DNA of 64,000 nt, from positions 310,001 through 374,000 of the forward strand of contig JAFLBH010000004.1 of NCBI GenBank assembly GCA_017303905.1. Reading direction: 5' to 3'. Both the position numbers and the translations under genes were made by a program. The stretch is from Bacteroidota bacterium. GTDB taxonomy: Bacteria > Bacteroidota > Bacteroidia > B-17B0 > Aurantibacillaceae. Every line of letters begins with the position of its first letter. Position 1 is the first letter of the stretch. Under the pieces are notes generated by a model, which searched no databases, had not been told where the DNA came from, and saw only the letters and a list, made by a program, of their open reading frames with translations. Below, one piece after another: positions 25,211 to 33,663 of the stretch.

Positions 25211-26053
25211 TTATTTTTTTCCAAAAGCCGGCACTTGTACACCAAGTGTGGCTGTTAATTGATACGCAAAGAAATGATGCGTTGCTCTTCCATTTCCTTT
25301 ACCAATAACAAGTGAATTTACATAGTGCGCAAAACTTGCTTTGCCAACAAATTCAAAAAATCCATATTTAAAAAATTCAGTGCGTAATCCTGTTTCAGCG
25401 CCCACTAACCATCCTGCAATGTGAAAATCGTTGTTTAATCGTTTACCAAATAATGTAACATCCGTACGTGGGATAACACAACCTACTCCTCCTTTAATAA
25501 CCCAACCCATATTGAAAAGCGGACTTGGATTTACAAGCTTCCAACGCTTCACGATATTAAACAATAGAAAATTTGCACCATCCGAATGCTCGAAGTGTAA
25601 AAACTTCTTTGGGTCAATTAATGTATCTTGGTCAATGTATGTTCCATTGATATCTCCCTTCACTCTCAACTTTTGATAATCTTTCATAATATACTTAGTG
25701 TGATCATAATTGATTTCAACGGCTAAATCAGATTTATTATTAAAATAATACCCTAAACGATAAGCGTATTGAGGAACAGTAAAATTTACAATGTCAGGGA
25801 TTTTATCAAAATCAGGACGATCCTTCGCCTCAGCGTCATACACAGTGAAATCATAATTGTGATTATAACCTGTTTCCGGATGATACGTATTTGAGCGGTC
25901 TACAAAACGAATGTCACTTTTTGAAAACCAAACACGCGTATAGCCTGCCGACAAATACAAGGTTCCTTTTTTCTTTGTACTAATTTTCAGGGAGTCGTTT
26001 TGTGAAAACAAATGACTTGCTGCAATGAAAACTAAAAATAAACTTAAGCGCAT
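25211..26053 (-). CDS. Outer-membrane beta-barrel protein, function unknown
   Basis: A 280-residue exported protein (signal peptide to HLFSQ) that alternates amphipathic strands, for example GTLYLSAGYTRVWFSK, YAYRLGYYFNNKSDLAVEINYDHTKYIM, and a C-terminal FFAYQLTATLGVQVPAFGKK. The pattern is of an 8-12-stranded barrel. I do not recognise a specific family. It starts one base before the end of tsaE and is probably cotranscribed with porX and tsaE, which may be of interest because PorX regulates type IX secretion. Confidence 0.75.
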   Translation of the reverse strand: MRLSLFLVFIAASHLFSQNDSLKISTKKKGTLYLSAGYTRVWFSKSDIRFVDRSNTYHPETGYNHNYDFTVYDAEAKDRPDFDKIPDIVNFTVPQYAYRLGYYFNNKSDLAVEINYDHTKYIMKDYQKLRVKGDINGTYIDQDTLIDPKKFLHFEHSDGANFLLFNIVKRWKLVNPSPLFNMGWVIKGGVGCVIPRTDVTLFGKRLNNDFHIAGWLVGAETGLRTEFFKYGFFEFVGKASFAHYVNSLVIGKGNGRATHHFFAYQLTATLGVQVPAFGKK

Positions 26054-26479
26054 TTACTCAATAATTTGGGCGCTAAGGTAACGATTATTTTCTTTTACAT
26101 TAATGATTATACTCAGGTAAGGTTTTGGCAAAAACGACAAGGCTAACTCTGGCCATTCAATAAAACAATAACGTTTTCCATCAACATATTCTTCAAAACC
26201 AATATCTAAAAGTTCTTCGGCCGACTTTAATCGGTACAAATCGAAATGATATAATTTTTTTGTGGGCGTTAAATATTCATTGACGATAGAATATGTAGGA
26301 CTGCTGAAATTATCTTTAGAACCTAAAGCTTTGCACAACTCTTTAATAAAAGTAGTTTTTCCTGCTCCCATTTCTGCCTCAAAGGCAAAAACCTTTAATT
26401 CACCCGCAAAATTTAAGATTTGCCTGGCAAGTTCCGGCAATTTATTGGCATCACTAATATCAATTTGTAATCTCTTCAC
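26054..26479 (-). CDS. tsaE: tRNA threonylcarbamoyladenosine biosynthesis ATPase TsaE
   Basis: A 141-residue ATPase needed with TsaB and TsaD to make t6A37 in ANN-decoding tRNAs. The P-loop AFEAEMGAGKTTFIKEL, the FSSPTYSIVNEY segment and YHFDLYRL and CFIEWPEL are all diagnostic. The start codon is GTG and overlaps the porX stop by one base (TAGTG). This porX-tsaE order recurs in Bacteroidota, as I remember it. Confidence 0.95.
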   Translation of the reverse strand: MKRLQIDISDANKLPELARQILNFAGELKVFAFEAEMGAGKTTFIKELCKALGSKDNFSSPTYSIVNEYLTPTKKLYHFDLYRLKSAEELLDIGFEEYVDGKRYCFIEWPELALSFLPKPYLSIIINVKENNRYLSAQIIE

Positions 26480-28035
26480 TAACGTGGTGATAAAGTAATA
26501 TACGGAATAATCATTTCTTCTAAACTAATACCGCCGTGTTGGAACGTATTACGATAATAATTTACATAATGATTGAAATTGTTTGGATACGCAAAAAAGC
26601 GATCTTCTTTCGCAAATATAAATCGTGAACTCGGATGTAATTTAGGTAAGAACGCATCGCTCGGATTTTTTACCTCAAATACCTCCTTGGCATTATAATC
26701 TAATGCCTTACCCTGCTTGTAACGTAAGTTAGTATTCACGTTTTTATCACCTAATACTTTGGTTGGTTCTTTTACATGTACGGTACCATGATCAGTAGTA
26801 ATAACAATCTTCACTTTTTTTGCGGCCAACTGCTTAATCATATCCAATAAAGGCGAGTGCTCAAACCACGACATGGTAATACTTCTATAGGCCGGTTCAT
26901 CATCTGCCAATTCACGAATCACTTCCATTTCGGTACGAGCATGACTTAACATATCTACAAAATTATACACGATTACATTGAGTTTGTTTTGCATTAAGTT
27001 ATTTATACTCTCGGCTAATTTCTTTCCACCGGCATAATTCGTTACTTTGTTGTAAGACAGTTTAACATCTTTACCCAAACGTTTTAACTGTGCTTGCAAA
27101 AAATCTTCCTCGTGCATATTTTTTCCACCTTCATCCTCATCATTTAACCACCAATCAGGGTGACGTTTTTCCATTTCACTCGGCATAAGTCCGCTGAATA
27201 ATGCATTTCTTGCATATTGCGTTGCAGTAGGAAGAATACTAATATATAATTCTTCATTCTCCACTTTATAATAATCCTGAATCACGGGCTGAATGATTTT
27301 CCATTGATCATAACGAAGATTGTCGATGACAATTAGGAAGATGCTTTCACTTTTGTCTAATTCAGGGATAAATTTATTTTTAAGTAAAGTATGGCTCATG
27401 GTTGGTGGATTTGCATCTTTCCCATTTAACCAATTCACATAATTTTTTTCTACGAATTTAAAGAACTGTGTATTTGCATCAGCTTTCTGCATCTTTAACA
27501 CATCCAACATTCCTTTGTCTTGTGCTTTATCCATTTCCAATTCCCAATACACAATTTTTTTAAACACATCCACCCACTCGCTCCATTTCAAATTATCACT
27601 TAAAGTCATGCCGATTTGACCAAACTCCTTTCGATACTCCGTATTTGTTTTTTCAGAAACCAAACGCTTATTATCTAGGGTTTTCTTGAGTGATAAAATA
27701 ATTTGATTTGGATTCACCGGCTTTATCAAATAATCTGCAATCTTTCCACCGATAGCATCATCCATAATGTGCTCTTCTTCACTTTTTGTAATCATGATAA
27801 CAGGCAAATCGGCACGAAGCTGTTTAATTTTCGCAAGTGTTTCCAGTCCGCTTAAACCTGGCATATTTTCATCTAATAAAACGGCATCAATTCCTCTGTT
27901 CTCCTTCACAATATCAAGGGCTTCATCACCACTAACAGCGGTAATTACATCATAGCCTTTATTATTTAAAAATAAAATGTGAGGCTTTAACAGCTCCATT
28001 TCATCATCGGCCCAAAGAATTGTATTTTTTTCCAT
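26479..28035 (-). CDS. porX: PorX: response regulator with alkaline-phosphatase-superfamily (PglZ) effector
   Basis: A 518-residue two-domain regulator of type IX secretion. The receiver domain spans 1-120, with the acidic pair in ILWADDEMELL, the phosphorylation site in AVLLDENMPGLSG near residue 55, and ITKSEEE and LIKPVNP motifs. A helical linker leads to a PglZ/alkaline-phosphatase-like domain (about 210-518) with LIVIDNLRYDQW (the metal Asp), PTATQYARNALFSGLMPSEM and ITTDHGTVHV. PorX, with the kinase PorY, controls T9SS genes and its effector domain has been reported to hydrolyse oligonucleotide phosphodiesters. PorY is not in this window. Confidence 0.95.
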   Translation of the reverse strand: MEKNTILWADDEMELLKPHILFLNNKGYDVITAVSGDEALDIVKENRGIDAVLLDENMPGLSGLETLAKIKQLRADLPVIMITKSEEEHIMDDAIGGKIADYLIKPVNPNQIILSLKKTLDNKRLVSEKTNTEYRKEFGQIGMTLSDNLKWSEWVDVFKKIVYWELEMDKAQDKGMLDVLKMQKADANTQFFKFVEKNYVNWLNGKDANPPTMSHTLLKNKFIPELDKSESIFLIVIDNLRYDQWKIIQPVIQDYYKVENEELYISILPTATQYARNALFSGLMPSEMEKRHPDWWLNDEDEGGKNMHEEDFLQAQLKRLGKDVKLSYNKVTNYAGGKKLAESINNLMQNKLNVIVYNFVDMLSHARTEMEVIRELADDEPAYRSITMSWFEHSPLLDMIKQLAAKKVKIVITTDHGTVHVKEPTKVLGDKNVNTNLRYKQGKALDYNAKEVFEVKNPSDAFLPKLHPSSRFIFAKEDRFFAYPNNFNHYVNYYRNTFQHGGISLEEMIIPYITLSPR

Positions 28036-28108
28036 AAACGTTTTATATCTTTACAATATACGCAGTAAAGGTAAAATTATTGTAGATAATTAAGATTTTT
28101 TAGCATTG

Positions 28109-29341
28109 ATGTCGAATATTAAAAGTAAAATAATCAACGACCCCATTTATGGTTTTGTAACCATTCATGATGATTTAATTTACTCCCTTATAAACCACCC
28201 TTACTTTCAACGTCTACGACGTATTAAGCAATTAGGATTAACGAATTTGGTTTATCCTGGCGCATTACACACTCGTTTTCATCATGCAATTGGCGCCATG
28301 TATCTGATGAGCGAAGCCTTGCAGGTTTTGAAAAGCAAGGATGTGAAAATTTCTGACGAAGAAACACGCGCCGCTTTAATTGCGATTTTATTGCACGATA
28401 TCGGACACGGACCGTTTTCGCACGCACTGGAGCATAGCATTGTTAAGGAAATTCATCACGAAGATGTTTCGTCGATGATTATGGATAACCTGAATAAAGA
28501 ATTTAAAGGAAAGTTGTCGTTGGCCATCAAAATCTTTAATAATCAGTATAACAAACCTTTTTTACACGAATTGGTGAGTTCACAATTAGATATGGATCGT
28601 CTGGATTATTTGAAACGCGACAGTTTCTTTACAGGCGTGAGTGAAGGCGTTATCAGCAGTGAGCGCATTATTAAAATGTTGAATGTGGTGGATGATAAAT
28701 TGGTTGTTGAAGCAAAAGGTATTTATAGTATTGAGAAGTTTTTAATTGCACGGCGCTTAATGTATTGGCAGGTGTATTTACATAAAACTGTTTTGAGTGC
28801 CGAGAATTTATTGGTAAACATTTTAAGAAGAGCCAAGGAGCTTAGCGGAAAAGGTGCGCCTCTTTTTGCTACACCTACCTTCTCTCTATTTTTAGAAAAT
28901 GATTTCACAAAAGAAGATTTTTTAAATAAACCTGAGTTGTTACAAAAGTTTGCCGCTTTAGATGATTATGATGTAATGGCTTCGGTGAAAGCTTGGAGCG
29001 ATTGCGATGATTTTATTTTAAAAACACTTTGCAAAAACATGCTCGAGCGCAATTTGTACAAAATAGAATTACAAAATGAAGCGATTGCTACAGCACATAA
29101 AAACAAACTAATTGAAAAGGCCATGAAAACTTATTCGATTAGCCGAAAAGAAGCGTCTTATTTTGTTTTTTCAGAAAGCGTAAACAACCGTGCTTATAAT
29201 AGCGGCGATCATGGTATTAATATACTTTATAACACGGGCAAACTGGTTGACATTGCTACTGCCAGTGATTTATTAAACATACAAGCTTTAAATAAATCGG
29301 TAACGAAACATTTCATTTGCTATACTAAAGAACTCAAATAA
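28109..29341 (+). CDS. HD-domain phosphohydrolase (dNTPase-like)
   Basis: A 410-residue metal-dependent phosphohydrolase. It begins KIINDPIYGFVTI and carries RLRRIKQLGLTNLVYPGALHTRFHHAIGAMYLM, then LLHDIGHGPFSHALEH (the HD pair with its two flanking His), then QLDMDRLDYLKRDSFFTGV, which completes the active site. This is the SAMHD1/dGTPase-like branch that hydrolyses deoxynucleoside triphosphates, so a role in dNTP balance or phage defence is possible; the substrate is inferred. The ATG at 28109 follows a TTG by one codon. Divergent from porX. Confidence 0.93.
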   Translation: MSNIKSKIINDPIYGFVTIHDDLIYSLINHPYFQRLRRIKQLGLTNLVYPGALHTRFHHAIGAMYLMSEALQVLKSKDVKISDEETRAALIAILLHDIGHGPFSHALEHSIVKEIHHEDVSSMIMDNLNKEFKGKLSLAIKIFNNQYNKPFLHELVSSQLDMDRLDYLKRDSFFTGVSEGVISSERIIKMLNVVDDKLVVEAKGIYSIEKFLIARRLMYWQVYLHKTVLSAENLLVNILRRAKELSGKGAPLFATPTFSLFLENDFTKEDFLNKPELLQKFAALDDYDVMASVKAWSDCDDFILKTLCKNMLERNLYKIELQNEAIATAHKNKLIEKAMKTYSISRKEASYFVFSESVNNRAYNSGDHGINILYNTGKLVDIATASDLLNIQALNKSVTKHFICYTKELK

Positions 29342-29342
29342 A

Positions 29343-29369
29343 AAAGCCCCGCATTATTTGCAGGGCTTT
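29343..29369. terminator. Bidirectional terminator after the HD-domain gene
   Basis: AAAGCCC / GGGCTTT arms (29343-29349, 29363-29369) with an inner GC / GC pair, directly after the stop codon and ahead of the end of the convergent DUF6089 gene. Confidence 0.75.
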
Positions 29370-29386
29370 CATTCATATTTTCCAAA

Positions 29387-30295
29387 TTAGAATTTAGCAC
29401 GAATCTTACGGGTTGCCCCTCTCTTCTTCTTACTGAAGAAATGGCCGTAGCGAGAACGGTAAAACGAACTCTTACCACGCATTACATAACTATATGATAA
29501 ATTCATTGTCATGTAAGAATCATTATGGGTTTTATCACCACGTTTTTGGCCCCAACCATGAGAAAAATGCGCATTATCAGGATAATTAGGTCCTAATTCT
29601 TCTGTTCTGTAAGACATTGTTTCAGACAAAGAATTTCCCGGAGCTTGATCAGGATAATTGCCACTAATATCATCAAGGTAATCAGTGAACGTGGTTCTCC
29701 AATTCAACTCCCAACCAATACGATGTTTCTTTTCTAAAGTAAAATAAAAACCAACACCAATAGGAATGTTCACGCCAATAGGTTTATAAGCTATTCCTTC
29801 TGTTTGTAAAGGGCGTAATTTAATCCATTCACCATTTAAATTCCCTTTCGGGTTACTGTAATATCCGCCAACGCCACCAAAAATATAGGCACGGAAACCA
29901 TTACGATAGCGATATGTATTTCCTAAATCATTGTTTTCATAAAAAAACCATTCAGCTGTAAAGGCCAAATCAAACATATCATTACGAAAGTTCAAATTAC
30001 GCGCACGGCGACCCGGATTGGTTGATAATTTATCATCCCCCTCTAAGCGCAAATAATCCAAAGCCAATTTTACAGAAACTCTTGGGCGCCACTTATAACG
30101 TGCAAAACCTCCCACATTCCAACGTGTTTTGGCTAATTTCATATCAGCCACGAAATCACGACGGGTTTTCTCCTTCCCTCCAATATCTCCCAAATAGTTA
30201 GATGCTCCAACTGCAAATCCAAAATCCCACAACCATTGAGAATAGGATGCGGTAAAAAAGAAAACAAGTAAAAGCGAGTAGAATAGTTTTTTCAT
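29387..30295 (-). CDS. DUF6089-type outer-membrane beta-barrel (PorG-like)
   Basis: A 302-residue protein with a signal peptide (TASYSQ) and barrel strands. The opening WDFGFAVGASNYLGDIGGKEK is the pattern that the DUF6089 and PorG-like proteins share (a G-x-S-NYxGDxG block), followed by WNVGGFARYKWRPRVSVKLALDYLRLEGDD and a late Tyr-rich strand. PorG is part of the T9SS outer-membrane complex; whether this paralog is part of it is uncertain. The C-terminus is unusually basic (KKKRGATRKIRAKF). It has a -7 box just before the start. Confidence 0.82.
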   Translation of the reverse strand: MKKLFYSLLLVFFFTASYSQWLWDFGFAVGASNYLGDIGGKEKTRRDFVADMKLAKTRWNVGGFARYKWRPRVSVKLALDYLRLEGDDKLSTNPGRRARNLNFRNDMFDLAFTAEWFFYENNDLGNTYRYRNGFRAYIFGGVGGYYSNPKGNLNGEWIKLRPLQTEGIAYKPIGVNIPIGVGFYFTLEKKHRIGWELNWRTTFTDYLDDISGNYPDQAPGNSLSETMSYRTEELGPNYPDNAHFSHGWGQKRGDKTHNDSYMTMNLSYSYVMRGKSSFYRSRYGHFFSKKKRGATRKIRAKF

Positions 30296-30302
30296 TTGAC
30301 TA

Positions 30303-30310
30303 CAAAAGTA
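30303..30310 (-). promoter_or_regulatory. -7 box of the DUF6089 gene
   Basis: TACTTTTG on the minus strand, only 7 bases before the start codon at 30295, which would give a transcript with almost no leader. No clear -33 partner. Confidence 0.55.
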
Positions 30311-30358
30311 ATAAAAATCTCTAATTTTATGGCTTAAATATACTAAATTTTAATCCCT

Positions 30359-31306
30359 ATGTCAAATCCAATTTGCTCTCTTTTTAACATAAAATACCCG
30401 ATTGTTCAAGCCGGAATGATTTGGTGCAGCGGGTGGGAATTGGCCTCTGCCGTTTCTAATGCCGGAGGCTTAGGTTTACTTGGCTCGGGTTCTATGTATC
30501 CGGACGTTTTAAGAGACCAAATTCGTAAATGTAAAGCTGCGACCGGTAAACCTTTCGGCGTGAATGTTCCCCTTCTATACCCTAATATTGAGGAACATAT
30601 GAAAATAATCATTGAAGAGGGAGTAAAAATCGTATTTACCAGCGCAGGGAATCCAAAAACATGGACCAACCATTTAAAAGAACATGGAATTAAAGTTGTT
30701 CATGTCGTGAGCAATGTAAAGTTTGCCCTAAAATGTCAGGAAGCCGGTGTTGACGCGATTGTTGCTGAAGGTTTTGAAGCCGGTGGACATAACGGCCGGG
30801 AAGAAACTACTACCATGGTTTTAATTCCTCAAGTTCGCAAAGCTATTCAAATTCCGCTGATAGCTGCCGGCGGTATTGGTTACGGTTCACAAATGGCGGC
30901 GGCCTTTGCTTTAGGGGCCAATGCGGTGCAAATTGGTAGTCGATTTGTGGCAACACCGGAATCTTCAGCGCACCAAAACTTTAAAGATTCTGTTGTGAAA
31001 GCAAAGGAAGGCGATACCATTTTAACACTTAAGCAATTGACACCAGTTCGCTTAATTAAAAATGACTTTTGCAATAAAGTATTAGAAGCTGAGAAGAATG
31101 GCGCTTCGGTTGAAGAACTGAATACTCTTTTAGGAAGAGCACGAGCTAAAAAAGGCATGTATGAGGGCGATTTAACCGAAGGTGAATTAGAAATCGGACA
31201 AATTAGCGGTGATATCAACGAAATTAAACCCGCCGCCGATATAGTAGAAGAAATAATAAAAGACTTTAATTCCTGCATTAAAAGAATCGGTAACTTAACA
31301 TTCTGA
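30359..31306 (+). CDS. NAD(P)H-dependent flavin oxidoreductase (nitronate monooxygenase / FabK-like)
   Basis: A 315-residue FMN enzyme with a TIM-barrel fold. The N-terminal NIKYPIVQAGMIWCSGWELASAVSNAGGLGLLGSG is the 2-nitropropane dioxygenase/FabK signature; VDAIVAEGFEAGGHNGRE contains the catalytic-region GGH, and IPLIAAGGIGYGSQMAAAFALGANAVQIGSRFVAT is the phosphate-binding end. Such proteins are nitronate monooxygenases or enoyl-ACP reductases; the two cannot be separated by eye. It is the first of a plus-strand cluster with M16 peptidases. Confidence 0.9.
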   Translation: MSNPICSLFNIKYPIVQAGMIWCSGWELASAVSNAGGLGLLGSGSMYPDVLRDQIRKCKAATGKPFGVNVPLLYPNIEEHMKIIIEEGVKIVFTSAGNPKTWTNHLKEHGIKVVHVVSNVKFALKCQEAGVDAIVAEGFEAGGHNGREETTTMVLIPQVRKAIQIPLIAAGGIGYGSQMAAAFALGANAVQIGSRFVATPESSAHQNFKDSVVKAKEGDTILTLKQLTPVRLIKNDFCNKVLEAEKNGASVEELNTLLGRARAKKGMYEGDLTEGELEIGQISGDINEIKPAADIVEEIIKDFNSCIKRIGNLTF

Positions 31307-31320
31307 TTCGCGACTATACT

Positions 31321-32559
31321 ATGATAAAATTCGAAAAGTTTAAACTACAAAATAATCTTACTGTTATTGTTCATCAAGACAAGTCGACGCCGATGGCTTG
31401 TGTCAATATTTTATACGATGTTGGTGCGCGTGATGAAGATGAAAACAAAACAGGTTTCGCGCATTTATTTGAACATTTAATGTTTGGTGGGAGTATTAAT
31501 ATTCCCAATTATGATGAACCACTGCAATTGGTAGGCGGAGAAAATAACGCTTTCACGACGAATGATATTACAAATTATTATTGCACTGTTCCTTCAGAAA
31601 ATTTAGAAACTGCTTTTTGGCTGGAGAGCGATCGCATGTTGAGTTTAGCGTTTACTGACAAAAGTTTAGAAGTTCAAAGAAATGTTGTTATCGAAGAATT
31701 TAAACAACGCTATTTAAATCAACCATACGGAGATGTTTGGTTATTGTTACGCCCGCTAGCGTATAAAACTCATCCATATAAATGGGCAACAATTGGTAAA
31801 GAAATTTCGCACATTGAAAATGCAACCATGGAGGATGTAAAATCCTTTTTTAAGAAGCATTACAATCCGAGTAATGCCATTATGGTTGTAGCCGGAAATG
31901 TAGAGTTGGAAAATGTAAAACAATTAGCAAAAAAGTGGTTCGAGCCAATTGCCGGAGGAACTAAACCGCAAAGAAATTTACCTAAAGAGCCGAAGCAAAC
32001 CGAAGCGAGAAAACTTACCGTTGAAAGAGATGTACCGGTAGATTCCATTTACAAAGCCTACCATATGGTGTCTCGTCATGATAAAAATTACTATGCATGT
32101 GATTTACTATCGGATGTTTTATCGAGAGGAAATTCTTCACGTTTATATAATTCATTAGTAAAAGATAATCCTATGTTCTCCGAAATAAATGCTTACGTAA
32201 TGGGCGATTTTGACGAGGGATTATTTGTTGTATCCGGAAAATTAAGTAATGGTGTTGATATTGAAGCGGCTGAAAAAGCCATCATTCATGAACTCAATAA
32301 AATTAAAAACAGTTTAGTATCGGAAAACGAATTACAGAAATGTAAAAACAAAGTTGAATCGAGCATTACTTTTTCCGAAACGGATGTTTTAAATAAAGCA
32401 ACGAATCTGGCTATTTCCGAATTAATGGGAGATGCTGATTATATTAATCAGGAGATAGGCAAATATTTAGCTGTTACGGCTAATGATATTAAAGATATCG
32501 CTAACAAAGTTCTTGACGAAAACAACTGCTCTACTTTGTATTATCTAAAAAAGAAATAA
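31321..32559 (+). CDS. M16 zinc metallopeptidase (active subunit)
   Basis: A 412-residue M16 (insulinase/MPP-like) peptidase. The zinc motif HLFEH (residues ~46-50) in TGFAHLFEHLMFGGSINIPNYDE is intact, with the distal Glu in VVIEEFKQRYLNQPYG. The C-terminal half contains the inactive domain. It lacks a signal peptide. Bacteroidota typically carry an active and an inactive M16 subunit side by side; the inactive partner here is at 33664. The two are separated by a cassette and a nucleotidyltransferase gene, which is unusual for the pair. Confidence 0.94.
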   Translation: MIKFEKFKLQNNLTVIVHQDKSTPMACVNILYDVGARDEDENKTGFAHLFEHLMFGGSINIPNYDEPLQLVGGENNAFTTNDITNYYCTVPSENLETAFWLESDRMLSLAFTDKSLEVQRNVVIEEFKQRYLNQPYGDVWLLLRPLAYKTHPYKWATIGKEISHIENATMEDVKSFFKKHYNPSNAIMVVAGNVELENVKQLAKKWFEPIAGGTKPQRNLPKEPKQTEARKLTVERDVPVDSIYKAYHMVSRHDKNYYACDLLSDVLSRGNSSRLYNSLVKDNPMFSEINAYVMGDFDEGLFVVSGKLSNGVDIEAAEKAIIHELNKIKNSLVSENELQKCKNKVESSITFSETDVLNKATNLAISELMGDADYINQEIGKYLAVTANDIKDIANKVLDENNCSTLYYLKKK

Positions 32560-32561
32560 GT

Positions 32562-32590
32562 CCCGCAGATTTCGGTGATAATCGCAGATG
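32562..32590. repeat. Left imperfect inverted repeat of the GxxExxY cassette
   Basis: Starts CCCGCAGATTTCG, three bases after the M16 stop codon, and contains two GCAGAT units. It pairs with 32990-33018 at 22 of 29 positions. Confidence 0.65.
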
Positions 32591-32595
32591 TTATT

Positions 32596-32988
32596 ATGCA
32601 TAAAGAAGATATAATTGAAAATGAAATTTCATACAAAATAAGAGGGTGCATCTTTAAAGTTTATAATGAACTTGGTCCCGGATTATTAGAGTCTGTATAT
32701 GAAGCAGCCTTGGCTTTTCAGCTTCAGCGAGAAGGATTGTCCGTGAAAACTCAAGTACCTGTTCCATTAATTTATGCAGGTCAAAAACTTGAAGTGGGCT
32801 TTCGAATTGATATTTTAGTGGATAATCTAGTTGTTATTGAAGTAAAATCAGTTGAACAATTAGCGGATGTTCACCATAAACAAGTTTTGACCTATTTAAA
32901 ATTATATGATAAGAAGTTGGGCATTTTAGTTAATTTTAATACTGATAATATTTCGAATTCAATTTATAGAAAAGTAAATAATTTATAA
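32596..32988 (+). CDS. GxxExxY protein (PD-(D/E)XK nuclease-like superfamily)
   Basis: A 130-residue protein. The name-giving motif GPGLLESVYEAAL is at about residues 29-41, followed by GFRIDILVDNLVVIEVKSVEQLADVHHKQVLTYLKL, which holds an acidic-x(n)-ExK arrangement (D in RIDILV, E-V-K in VIEVKS) typical of PD-(D/E)XK folds. Members are small, widespread and without an established function. The GTG 21 bases upstream is part of the inverted repeat, so the ATG at 32596 is preferred. It is the only gene in the cassette and differs in origin from the peptidase genes around it. Confidence 0.88.
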   Translation: MHKEDIIENEISYKIRGCIFKVYNELGPGLLESVYEAALAFQLQREGLSVKTQVPVPLIYAGQKLEVGFRIDILVDNLVVIEVKSVEQLADVHHKQVLTYLKLYDKKLGILVNFNTDNISNSIYRKVNNL

Positions 32989-32989
32989 A

Positions 32990-33018
32990 CCTCTGCGTAT
33001 ATCTGCGATATCCGCGGG
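32990..33018. repeat. Right imperfect inverted repeat of the GxxExxY cassette
   Basis: Its reverse complement starts CCCGCGGATATCG and matches the left repeat at 22 of 29 positions. It begins one base after the stop codon of the GxxExxY gene. Confidence 0.65.
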
Positions 33019-33030
33019 AAACAAACTGAA

Positions 33031-33645
33031 ATGATAGATTTTAAAGATAGTATCGACCATTATCTTCAAAAACCATTTGAAGAACAATTGGAAACCGAGA
33101 AAATGATTTTTAATCAATTTCAAAGTCACGATTACCTGGTATATCGCGAAGAACGATTGAAACATTTGTCGAAAATCAATAAAGATAGAAAACTCGATGC
33201 GCTTATTTCATTCGTAAAATACAATCAACCTAAAATTGGTGTTTTTGCAGGAAGCTTTAATCCTTTTCATAAAGGACATTACAATGTATTGCAAAAAGCG
33301 GAATTAATTTTCGATAAAGTAATCATTGCCTTTGGAAAAAATCCCGCCAAGGAAGGTAGAAACTGGCCTCTGCCTAAAACAATTAAAAATCGTCAGATTT
33401 GCGAGTACGATTCTTTACTCACCGATTTTCTTGACACATTAAAGTATGATGTAACAGTCATCCGCGGATTAAGAAATTCAACAGATTTTCAATATGAACA
33501 AAATCAATATCGCTACATACAGGAATTAAAACCGGATGTAAAAATCATTAATATTTTTTGCAATAAAGATTTCGAACATATCAGTTCGTCCGGTATCAGA
33601 ACACTGGAGAAATTCAATAAACATCAGCAATATCTTTTAGATTAA
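33031..33645 (+). CDS. CoaD-like nucleotidyltransferase with an N-terminal extension
   Basis: A 204-residue protein. Residues 1-66 are a charged helical extension of unknown kind. From about residue 67 it is an HxGH-fold nucleotidyltransferase: VFAGSFNPFHKGHYNVLQKAELIFDKVIIAFGKNPAK and later VIRGLRNSTDFQYEQNQYRYIQELKPDVKIINIFCNKDFEHISSSGIR. The RGLRN..DF.YE block and the SSS end are those of phosphopantetheine adenylyltransferase, which makes dephospho-CoA. The extension and the NPFHKGH loop (standard is DPxTxGH) make it a divergent version, so a different substrate is possible. The standard coaD is not seen elsewhere in the window. Confidence 0.8.
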   Translation: MIDFKDSIDHYLQKPFEEQLETEKMIFNQFQSHDYLVYREERLKHLSKINKDRKLDALISFVKYNQPKIGVFAGSFNPFHKGHYNVLQKAELIFDKVIIAFGKNPAKEGRNWPLPKTIKNRQICEYDSLLTDFLDTLKYDVTVIRGLRNSTDFQYEQNQYRYIQELKPDVKIINIFCNKDFEHISSSGIRTLEKFNKHQQYLLD

Positions 33646-33663
33646 TACTTATACTTCATTCCC

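Larger units (their letters stand above)
32562..33018. mobile_element. GxxExxY gene cassette bracketed by imperfect inverted repeats
   Basis: The segment begins and ends with 29-bp sequences (32562-32590 and 32990-33018) that match as inverted repeats at 22 of 29 positions when one is reverse-complemented. Both contain short CGCAGAT or TCTGCG units. Inside lies only the GxxExxY gene. The layout looks like a small mobile or repeat-flanked cassette of 457 bases, lying between the M16 peptidase and the CoaD-like gene. Mobility is inferred; no target duplication is clear. Confidence 0.5.

Noticed and set aside
28109..29341. HD-domain gene next to porX as an anti-phage signalling system
   Set aside because: The gene looks like an ordinary SAMHD1/dGTPase-like enzyme; it is divergent from porX and no nucleotide cyclase or effector gene is present.
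32562..33018. GxxExxY cassette read as a classical insertion sequence
   Set aside because: No transposase is encoded and no clear target-site duplication flanks the repeats, so only a non-autonomous cassette can be proposed.
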